Assembly: GCA_964489835.1 (NCBI GenBank)
Contig: CAZBBC010000092.1
Location: 1-18,631 of the forward strand
Origin: CAZBBC01 sp964489835
GTDB lineage: Bacteria; Calditrichota; Calditrichia; JAJRVZ01
Direction of reading: 5' to 3'
DNA length: 18,631 bases
Positions 9,925-15,779 of the stretch are shown in pieces; positions within the stretch are counted from its first letter, which is position 1, and each line of letters begins with the position of its first letter. The notes under the pieces were generated by a model. It searched no databases, was not told the DNA's origin, and was given only the letters and a program-made list of their open reading frames with translations. The position numbers and the translations under genes were made by a program.

Positions 9925-10341
9925 TCATTCCCCATAAATCTGCACATGCAACTGACGCTGGCGGGGACGATTATCAAAATCAAGAAAAATGACCTGCTGC
10001 CAGGTACCCAAAACGAGCCGCGCGGATTCAAAAGGTACTGTGAGGGAGGGCCCGATTAAAGAAGCACGGACATGGGCATAGCCGTTACCGTCATGCCAGG
10101 TATTATCATGATGATACGGTGCCTTCATCGGGGCAAGTTTCTCAAGCATTTCCGGGAAATCCCGTAACAAACCAGGTTCATACTCGATGGTCGTTAACCC
10201 GCCGGTAGCCCCGGGAACAAAAACGATTAAATGACCGTCTGTCAAACCTGATTCAGCTAAATAATCACGCAATGCCGGTGTAATATCCTGTATATCATTG
10301 AACCCTTTGCTGGATATGGATAATTTTTTTTGAAGAATCAT
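9925..10341 (-). CDS. yjbQ: YjbQ family protein (UPF0047; secondary thiamine-phosphate synthase-like)
   Basis: 138 residues from the Met at 10341, which has AAGGAG nine bases upstream; the longer frame from 10395 lacks a good site. Family landmarks are in order: GATGGLTTIEYEPG (Glu53, Glu55), the YHHDNTWHDGNGYAHVRAS block (His77, His78, His83, Asp84, Asn86, His90), LIGPSLTVPF, LGTWQQVIFLDFD and a final R-x-R-x-L-H-V region. YjbQ proteins are small beta-rich trimers with a weak thiamine-phosphate synthase activity reported for family members; their main role is unclear. The His/Asp cluster suggests metal or phosphate binding. The response regulator lies 319 bp upstream on the same strand. Nothing in the gene is truncated. 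Confidence 0.9.
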   Translation of the reverse strand: MILQKKLSISSKGFNDIQDITPALRDYLAESGLTDGHLIVFVPGATGGLTTIEYEPGLLRDFPEMLEKLAPMKAPYHHDNTWHDGNGYAHVRASLIGPSLTVPFESARLVLGTWQQVIFLDFDNRPRQRQLHVQIYGE

Positions 10342-10659
10342 CTTTACACTCTCCTTATATACGGTCAATTTTCTGAACAGCGGGGACTTAAACAATTATC
10401 TTTTTTCATTCAGTGCTCTCCGTAATCGGTGACTTTGTAAACTTTTATTATCCGCTGCTTCTTAAGTACATTGCCGGCATCTTCATCTGCTGTGGCATTC
10501 ATTAATACAGATTCTTTGTTGAAATTAAAGGTTAGTCTTAAAGAATAAAACAAAAATGAAAAGAAGGTTTGAGAAAAAGCGGAGATCCTACTTATCTATG
10601 TTGGTCGTACGTTCTACAAATAAGTGAAGATATTGCCCGTATTTTTTTTGATGAGGATG

Positions 10660-11136
10660 TTAGTCGCCCAATATTGAGGCCAATATAATGCCCAGAATCA
10701 ACCAGATCGGAATCGAAAAAATTAAGGCCCAGATCACGCCATTCGCCCAGCGCAGACTGCGTCTTAATCCTTGCTTTTCCAGGGCACGGTCAATTTTGAT
10801 TCGAACTTCCTCCGCCTGAAAAGGTTTGGTCAGGTAATCATAGGCACCCTTTTTAATGGCTTCGACTGCTGTTTCGATCGATGGATGTCCGGTAATCATT
10901 ACGAACGGAATATCACCTTTACGTGACTTCACCCGCTTTAATAGCTCCATACCATTCATCTCGGGCATCACCAGATCAGAGACAACCACATCAATCTTGT
11001 TGCTATCGATTACCCTGACCGCTTCTTCTCCATTGGCAGCCACATAAGGATTATACTCCAATTTTTTCAACAATCCTTCCAGCATATTCAGGACATCAGG
11101 ATCATCATCAACGATTAGTACATTCTTCTTTTTCAT
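10660..11136 (-). CDS. Response regulator receiver domain with C-terminal membrane helix
   Basis: 158 residues. The ATG at 11136 is chosen over the adjacent TTG (11139) because AAGGGG lies six bases upstream of the ATG. Residues 4-121 form a CheY-like receiver: acidic Asp11/Asp12, phospho-acceptor Asp54 (VVSDLVMPEMNG), Thr82 (MITGHPS) and Lys104 (YLTKPF), all key residues present. There is no DNA-binding or enzymatic output domain. Instead, after LEKQGLRRSLRW, residues ~130-156 (WANGVIWALIFSIPIWLILG and on) are strongly hydrophobic and look like one transmembrane helix, or a tight hairpin broken at Pro. Basic residues precede the helix, which favours the receiver on the cytoplasmic side. No histidine kinase is adjacent, so its partner is unknown. 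Confidence 0.9.
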   Translation of the reverse strand: MKKKNVLIVDDDPDVLNMLEGLLKKLEYNPYVAANGEEAVRVIDSNKIDVVVSDLVMPEMNGMELLKRVKSRKGDIPFVMITGHPSIETAVEAIKKGAYDYLTKPFQAEEVRIKIDRALEKQGLRRSLRWANGVIWALIFSIPIWLILGIILASILGD

Positions 11137-11810
11137 CAATGGCCCCTTGGTGTATTATTATGTGTAATACAAAAAGAAAAATTAAATGACCTGAATTATT
11201 TACCACGAAAAAGATCCTTCGATCTCTCGGTTTTCATTACAATTCAATAAAAATATCTTCGTATGCTTCGAGATTTATAAACAGATCACGTTTATTACTA
11301 AATTACTCCATTTTTATAATGCCCTCAAGTAAAATTATCGTCTGATCGGGAAATTTCTTTAAAATACAATCATCTATTTTTATTGTCATTCAATATTATA
11401 ACGCAGCCCAAGGCTGCAATCAAAGATATTCATCAGTTTTATCCAATTGTAAAAATCTCTCGCAGCGGCCCGCCACGGCAGGCACGCGCGGCGGCCGCAA
11501 CGAACGCAACGTTAATATTTTTTTTTCATATAGTAAGATTTATAGTTTTAAGTAATCATATTCATTTGGGATAAAATAAAATATATTATCACTGCGTCTT
11601 AGCCTGCCCGGCGCAGACGGGCGAGAAATGTTTATCCAGGTTAGTAAAATTTTTGCAAAAATAACAAAGTTTTTGGTTATAATTGCATAACCACCCGATT
11701 GTATTATTTTAAAGCCGGGGACCGGTAATGATTTGCCTCATCCTCAGGTAATGCTTTACATATATAATTTTCTCATTTATATTTCTATTTTTAAACAAAA
11801 AACCAGATTT

Positions 11811-11880
11811 AACCACAGAGTAGCACAGAGGACACTAAGTGAGAAAAGAAAGCAGAGAGCAGAAGGCAGAAAGCAGGAAA
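11811..11880. repeat. CACAGAG / GCAGA word repeats
   Basis: AACCACAGAGTAGCACAGAG is followed by a purine-rich run of AGCAGA/GGCAGA/AAGCAG variants. Matching ACCACAGAG text occurs at 17253-17262. Such 'ACCACAGAG' stretches are scattered in many bacterial genomes, and no function is known to me. Confidence 0.6.
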
Positions 11881-11903
11881 ACAAATTTCGAGTTCCCGAT
11901 TCT

Positions 11904-11960
11904 GAAATCCTGGAAGATTTCATCCCGATCTATTTTCAGGAGGAAAATGTTTTTATCGGG
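11904..11960. repeat. Two-hairpin extragenic element, copy 1
   Basis: Stem 1 is GAAATC (11904-11909) with GATTTC (11916-11921) around CTGGAA. Stem 2 is CCCGAT (11924-11929) with ATCGGG (11955-11960), enclosing a purine-rich GGAGGAAAA segment. The same layout recurs at 17164-17223 with changes that keep the stems paired. Confidence 0.6.
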
Positions 11961-12015
11961 GCCAGTTACCAATTCCTAATTTATCTTCATGTGCTTCGTG
12001 GTTATTACAAAAATT

Positions 12016-12107
12016 TTCACGTCTGCCGTTTCACGTTTGACTTTTGACGTTTGACATTTCACAATAAATTTCATTTTTCACTTTTCACTTTTCATTTTTC
12101 ACTTTTT
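12016..12107. repeat. TTTGAC / TTTTCAC heptamer-like direct repeats
   Basis: Consecutive variants such as TTTCACG, TTTGACT, TTTGACG, TTTGACA and then TTTTCAC several times, with a period of about seven bases, run to within 27 bp of the TerB-like start. They may affect the promoter or leader of that gene. Confidence 0.65.
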
Positions 12108-12133
12108 AGACCCTATAGGAGTAAAAACCACTG

Positions 12134-12586
12134 ATGATTGAAAATATAAAAAAGATCTTTATGGAAAAAATGCAGACAAAGGAAGATCAACCGGTAGGTA
12201 ATCAGGAAAAAGTATCTATCGCTACCTGTGCCTTACTTTTAGAAATGGCTCATGCCGACTCTGAATTTAGTGATCAAGAAAAAACGCGTATCGTTGCTAT
12301 CCTGAATAAGAATTTTAATCTCACCGGAGATGACGCCAGGGAGTTAATGAACCTGGCCGATCTCGAGCGGAAAGAGAGTCTGGATCTCTGGCAGTTTACC
12401 CATCTTATTAATCAAAATTATTCCCGCGGGGAGAAGTTAAAGGTGGTGGAGACTCTTTGGCAGGTGATCTACACCGATGGAAAAGTGGATAAACATGAGG
12501 AATATCTGATGCGTAAGCTGACATTTTTGTTAAATTTACATCATCAGGATATGATCGAAGCCAAATTCAAAGCGCGTGATCTATAA
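12134..12586 (+). CDS. TerB-like domain protein (COG4103 type)
   Basis: 150 residues, almost entirely helical and acidic. It carries two matched acidic loops, ADSEFSDQE (41-49) and TDGKVDKHEE (114-123), each followed by a hydrophobic helix. This is the two-fold arrangement of TerB/DjlA-like domains, where the loops can bind divalent metal. The length and the RKLTFLLNL ending fit the small stand-alone TerB proteins labelled 'tellurite resistance TerB family'. No other Ter gene is present, so tellurite resistance should not be inferred; the cellular role is unknown. An AGGAG lies 12 bases before the ATG, longer than ideal. No signal peptide, so probably cytoplasmic. The next gene starts about 350 bp downstream beyond a cruciform-like repeat. 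Confidence 0.8.
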   Translation: MIENIKKIFMEKMQTKEDQPVGNQEKVSIATCALLLEMAHADSEFSDQEKTRIVAILNKNFNLTGDDARELMNLADLERKESLDLWQFTHLINQNYSRGEKLKVVETLWQVIYTDGKVDKHEEYLMRKLTFLLNLHHQDMIEAKFKARDL

Positions 12587-12587
12587 C

Positions 12588-12625
12588 CGTAGAGCGAAAA
12601 GCGAGGAGCGTGAAGCGTTAAGCAA
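12588..12625. repeat. AGCG-word repeats after the TerB-like gene
   Basis: Right after the stop codon come AGAGCG, AAAGCG, GGAGCG, GAAGCG and TAAGC units in direct order, a low-complexity run like those elsewhere in the window. Confidence 0.5.
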
Positions 12626-12671
12626 AACTTCAGATGGGAACTCAATTATTGCCTTTGTAAAAAGGGGCCTT

Positions 12672-12787
12672 AAAATAATTTGTTAGAAATTCCTCGCGAA
12701 GCGGAACGTTAAAAATTTTTACTGTCTGAGCGAAGCGAGTTTAAAAATTTTAGTGAAGCAAGCGATGGAATTTCTTCAAATTATTTT
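12672..12787. repeat. Cruciform-like long inverted repeat
   Basis: Arms 12672-12697 and 12762-12787 are reverse complements over 26 bp with two or three mismatches (AAAATAATTTG...TTCCTCGC). Inside, TTAAAAATTTTTA near 12709 and TTTAAAAATTTTA near 12740 can also pair. The apex holds GAGCGAAGCGAG. No coding potential is evident. It lies between the TerB-like and DUF3592 genes. Confidence 0.75.
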
Positions 12788-12792
12788 ACAGC

Positions 12793-12830
12793 CTTGATTT
12801 TTTGGTTCTTTTGTATCAAGACAAAAGAAC
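12793..12830. repeat. Two mutually exclusive hairpins
   Basis: GTTCTTTTGT (12805-12814) pairs perfectly with ACAAAAGAAC (12821-12830) around a loop ATCAAG. The same loop sequence can instead pair with CTTGAT at 12793-12798, so the two stems compete. It follows the cruciform directly, ~105 bp before the DUF3592 start. It could be part of a dispersed element or a structured leader. Confidence 0.6.
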
Positions 12831-12935
12831 AAATAAAAGGACTACCGTGGACATGCTGTAGAGGGATAGTATCTATATGAATATAAAAAATGAACTAGAA
12901 CAATCATTTTTTACAACCCTAAAAAGAGAAAACCC

Positions 12936-13496
12936 ATGCTACCTACAACGTTGATTTTAATTATTTGTTTTATTACCGCGCTCCTCGTCATTCTTTTCGG
13001 GAGAAAAATCCCCGTCTTTACAATTTCTCCCTGGTTGACCGGATTTTTTCTAATCCCTGCGATTATGGGTGCAGGATTAACCTTTCATTATGGACAAGAA
13101 ATTTCCACGGCCTTTGCCAGACACAAATGGCCAAGGGCAACTGCGACAGTTATGGAAACAAAAGTTGTAGGGGAAAGAGCTTCTAATCCGGAGATTTATT
13201 GTCAATACCAGGTGGAAGGAAAGGAATACGTCCTCATCACAAATTTGGAAACACCGGGATTTGGAAGAAAACGCTCCCGACGGGAAACGGCGGAAATTAT
13301 TAACAGCGAATATCCGGTAGGATCGGTGGTGATGGTCTTTTATAATCCTAACGATCCCCGGAAATCGTTCATTAAAACCGGGCCTTTTTGGTCTGATTAT
13401 ATGAAACTGGTACTGGGAATTTTGTTACTCAGTCTTGGTTTCGCTGTCGTTATGTATCAGATCGTAATAAATTGGAGTCATTTACGAAATCGATAG
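12936..13496 (+). CDS. DUF3592-domain membrane protein
   Basis: 186 residues. Two hydrophobic segments (about 4-22 and 33-50) lead into an extramembrane domain, and a third (about 157-176) closes the protein. The domain shows DUF3592 features: WPRATATVMETKV (84-96), a YCQYQVEGKEY strand pair, and YPVGSVVMVFYNPNDPRKSFI before the last helix. The function of the family is unknown. The Shine-Dalgarno site is poor (AGAGAAAA close to the ATG). The Nudix gene begins 23 bp after the stop on the same strand, suggesting co-transcription. Nothing is truncated. Confidence 0.85.
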   Translation: MLPTTLILIICFITALLVILFGRKIPVFTISPWLTGFFLIPAIMGAGLTFHYGQEISTAFARHKWPRATATVMETKVVGERASNPEIYCQYQVEGKEYVLITNLETPGFGRKRSRRETAEIINSEYPVGSVVMVFYNPNDPRKSFIKTGPFWSDYMKLVLGILLLSLGFAVVMYQIVINWSHLRNR

Positions 13497-13519
13497 TATC
13501 CTCCAGATTAAATCGGGAC

Positions 13520-14029
13520 ATGAAAAAAATGAAATTAGCAACACTCTGTTATATACGCAAAGAGGGAAAAACCCTGATGCTCCACCGGGTTAAACGGGAA
13601 AATGATATCCACCAGGATAAATGGAATGGTCTCGGGGGTAAATTCCAGCCCGGTGAAACGCCCGAAGCATGTGTTATCAGAGAAGTAGAAGAAGAAAGCG
13701 GATTACGGATCAAAGATCCAAAGATTAAGGGTTTTCTGACCTTTCCTGAATTCAGCGCCGGAGAAGATTGGTATGTTTTTGTCTTTCTTGCCAACGAATT
13801 CAGCGGAAAGTTGATTGATTCCGCTGAAGGGAATTTGCAATGGATCGAAAATGATCAGCTGCTTAAGTTAAACCTGTGGGAAGGTGATCAATATTTTCTT
13901 AAATGGCTCGAAGAAGAAGTGTTCTTTTCCGCCAGGTTTTACTATAAGAATGGGAGCCTGCTGGATCACGATCTGGTAATTTACCCTTTCCCATCATCGG
14001 ACAAACTAAACCAGCGGGGGGAAAATTAA
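13520..14029 (+). CDS. Nudix hydrolase (MutT-like, 8-oxo-dGTPase type)
   Basis: 169 residues from the Met at 13520; an in-frame ATG at 13472 would overlap the DUF3592 gene and adds unfamily-like residues, and Met at 13529 is also possible. It opens with KLATLCYIRKEGKTLMLHRVKRENDIHQDKWNGLGGKF, typical of small NTP-cleaning Nudix enzymes. A complete Nudix box GX5EX7REUXEEXGU spans residues 40-62 (Gly40, Glu46, Arg54-Glu55, Glu58-Glu59, Gly61), so Mg2+-dependent hydrolysis of a nucleoside diphosphate-linked substrate is expected; the exact substrate is not determined. The C-terminal end from about 130 is an extension beyond the compact MutT fold. The gene probably shares a transcript with the DUF3592 protein. 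Confidence 0.9.
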   Translation: MKKMKLATLCYIRKEGKTLMLHRVKRENDIHQDKWNGLGGKFQPGETPEACVIREVEEESGLRIKDPKIKGFLTFPEFSAGEDWYVFVFLANEFSGKLIDSAEGNLQWIENDQLLKLNLWEGDQYFLKWLEEEVFFSARFYYKNGSLLDHDLVIYPFPSSDKLNQRGEN

Positions 14030-14066
14030 CTAATTGTACTATTATAGCCAATAACTTTGTTTTTTA

Positions 14067-14285
14067 AGCAAAAATTTTAAAAACTTTTATCCACGGATTA
14101 TCCGGCGCAGCCGGACACGGATTAAAACTAAATTAATAATAATTTTTAAATGAAATCCGTGTCAATCCGTGTCAGTCTTCGCCTGCTTGCCCGGCCTGCC
14201 CGGCGCAGACGTGGCTATGACGGGATCCGGTTTCGACGGAAAATCTGTGGACTATTTTTTTCTTTGATTGCAGCCTTGTGCTGCG
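14067..14285 (+). repeat. Dispersed 'CACGGATT' repeat, copy B with extra GC-rich insertion
   Basis: Matches the reverse complement of 7384-7530. It keeps the palindrome TCCGGC-GCA-GCCGGA (14101-14115) at the same place but carries about 69 additional GC-rich bases (about 14172-14240) where copy A has none. It ends in TTTGATTGCAGCC...GCTGCG. Confidence 0.8.
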
Positions 14286-14326
14286 GTATGTATTAATCAA
14301 TTAGATTGATTTCCGCCTCGGCGCCG

Positions 14327-14342
14327 TGCCTGCCGGCAGGCA
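14327..14342. repeat. Perfect 16-bp GC palindrome
   Basis: TGCCTGCCGGCAGGCA is its own reverse complement. It stands inside GC-rich text (CGCCTCGGCGCCG before, GGGATCAGCCGGGGC after) in an otherwise AT-rich spacer, like the other GC-rich units of this window. Confidence 0.7.
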
Positions 14343-14418
14343 GGGATCAGCCGGGGCTGACGCTGACGCTCGCAATGACGATAATGACACAGTTATTGTG
14401 AAATAAATATTTTCTCAG

Positions 14419-14446
14419 GTAGAGACGTAGCATGCTACGTCTCTAC
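14419..14446. repeat. Perfect 28-bp palindrome
   Basis: GTAGAGACGTAGCA followed directly by its exact reverse complement. It lies 85 bp upstream of the PLP-enzyme start. There is no T tract after it, so it is an unlikely terminator. 'GTAGAGACG...CGTCTCTAC' palindromes are known as common extragenic elements in other bacteria. Confidence 0.8.
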
Positions 14447-14531
14447 TAGTCGCCTCAATGATCCAAGGCGGAAAGCAATCTCATGTAATTATAGATGTTA
14501 TCTCCATTTTTATAGAAAGTATTAGTTAATC

Positions 14532-15779
14532 ATGTATCTCCAGCAATGTATAACGTGTGGGAAGCAGTATCACTATAAAGAATTCCTGTATACCTGTCCC
14601 GTTTGCGGTGATCTGAAAGGAACGCTGGATATATTATATGATTATGAGAACCTGAAAAAAATTCTAAAAAAATCCGGAATTCTTAAATCTCCGATAAACT
14701 CCATTTTCAGATATTTGCCGCTCCTTCCCCTAGCACCGGGTAGTGCCCTGCCTGGTTTAAAGATTGGGATGACACCGGTCTTTCCTTTTCCGGACCTTGC
14801 CAGGGAATATGCCATTTCAAAATTGACTATTAAAGATGATAGTTATCATCCCAGTTTGTCATTAAAGGACCGTGCCAGTGCTGTTGCTCTTCTTAAAGCA
14901 AAGGAGTTGAAATTCCCCATCGCCGCCACTGCGTCCACCGGCAATGCTGCTGCTTCGATGGCCTGTATCGGGGCCCACCTGAACATGGAAACTTTTATCT
15001 TTGTACCAAAATCTATTCCCAGGGCCAAACTGATTCAATTGCAAATATTTGGTCCAACCATCCTTATGGTCGATGGTAATTACGATGATGCTTTTAATCT
15101 TTGCCGTGAGATATCCCTCAAAAAAAAATGGTACAACCGGTCAACGGCCATTAATCCCTATAATCTGGAAGGGAAAAAAACCGCCGCTTTTGAAATATGT
15201 GAACATTTTAATTTTTCGGTACCGGATTTAATATTTGTTCCCGTCGGCGATGGTTGTATTATCAGTGCGTTATGGAAAGGTTTTAAAGATTTCTATCAAG
15301 TGGGACTTATCGAACGTCTGCCACGCCTGGTTGCCTGTCAGGCGGCGGGCAGCGCCGCTATTTATCAGGCATTCAAGAATCATCACCCTATACCGCAAGC
15401 GATTAAGGCCAGTACCATTGCAGACAGTATATCCGTTGATCTACCCCGCGATGGTATTAAAGCGATACGTTCCCTGGTGGAATCGGAGGGAGATGCCGTT
15501 CTGGTATCGGATGATCAAATTCTTCACGCCCAGCAAAGGCTGGCCAGGGAAAAAGGCATTTTTTGTGAACCCTCGGCCGCTGCCGCCTTTGCCGGTTTTT
15601 TAAATTTCATGCAGTCATCCAAAGGTAGATCTACCGACGAAGCACTTGTTTTGCTGACAGGCAGCGGGATGAAAGACCTGGCCTCGGCTGAAAAAGGGCT
15701 TCCGGCAAAAAAAATGATTACTATCAACCCGGAAAATGATGACATCGAAGAAAAATTGAAGGAAAATTATGGATTATGA
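14532..15779 (+). CDS. Threonine synthase-like PLP-dependent enzyme with N-terminal zinc ribbon
   Basis: 415 residues, fold-type II PLP enzyme of the threonine synthase (COG0498) group. The N-terminus is a zinc ribbon with Cys6/Cys9 and Cys22/Cys25. The PLP lysine is Lys112 in SLSLKDRAS (usual form GSFKDR), followed by ASTGNAAAS near 134-142 and the phosphate-cradle-like PVGDGCIISALWKGF (usual form PVGNxGN). A C-terminal LTGSGMKD matches the TGxGxKD end of threonine synthases. The altered SLKDR and VGDGC motifs suggest a divergent subfamily rather than the housekeeping enzyme. Its stop codon overlaps the start of the YgeY hydrolase by 11 bp, so the two are probably translationally coupled. 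In E. coli the position next to ygeY is taken by another PLP enzyme, YgeX (diaminopropionate ammonia-lyase), so an ammonia-lyase-type role on an amino acid is a reasonable alternative. The ribosome site is weak. Confidence 0.82.
   Translation: MYLQQCITCGKQYHYKEFLYTCPVCGDLKGTLDILYDYENLKKILKKSGILKSPINSIFRYLPLLPLAPGSALPGLKIGMTPVFPFPDLAREYAISKLTIKDDSYHPSLSLKDRASAVALLKAKELKFPIAATASTGNAAASMACIGAHLNMETFIFVPKSIPRAKLIQLQIFGPTILMVDGNYDDAFNLCREISLKKKWYNRSTAINPYNLEGKKTAAFEICEHFNFSVPDLIFVPVGDGCIISALWKGFKDFYQVGLIERLPRLVACQAAGSAAIYQAFKNHHPIPQAIKASTIADSISVDLPRDGIKAIRSLVESEGDAVLVSDDQILHAQQRLAREKGIFCEPSAAAAFAGFLNFMQSSKGRSTDEALVLLTGSGMKDLASAEKGLPAKKMITINPENDDIEEKLKENYGL

Larger units (their letters stand above)
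11137..12133. other. Gene-free repeat block between the response regulator and the TerB-like gene
   Basis: A 315-bp frame at 11733-12047 is open but is composed of repeat words and is not a credible gene. The block holds CGCAG...GCTGCAATCAAAGA at 11402-11426 (the end of the 7384/14067 repeat family), a GC-rich patch at 11460-11510, a GC unit at 11602-11619 shared with 14194-14211, CACAGAG and GCAGA words (11811-11880), a two-hairpin element (11904-11960) and TTTGAC/TTTCAC words (12016-12107). Confidence 0.75.
14030..14531. other. Gene-free repeat block before the PLP enzyme
   Basis: 502 bp without a credible gene. It contains copy B of the CACGGATT repeat (14067-14285), the GC palindrome at 14327-14342, CGCAATGACG text near 14371, and the perfect 28-bp palindrome (14419-14446). 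The last 85 bp before the next ATG show no clear promoter and only a weak ribosome site. Confidence 0.75.

Noticed and set aside
10410..10502. Possible 30-residue minus-strand ORF (MNATADEDAGNVLKKQRI...) between the response regulator and yjbQ
   Set aside because: Composition looks protein-like and the frame is open further upstream to about 10580, so a gene remnant is possible, but there is no ribosome site or recognised family.
11733..12047. Open frame of 104 residues in the repeat block
   Set aside because: It runs through CACAGAG, GCAGA and TTTGAC repeat words and the two-hairpin element. Composition is not protein-like and it has no ribosome site.
12016..12107. CRISPR array
   Set aside because: Repeats are about seven bases with no spacers; no cas genes nearby.
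12877..12954. 25-residue ORF overlapping the DUF3592 start
   Set aside because: No ribosome site and no leader-peptide features such as repeated codons for one amino acid.
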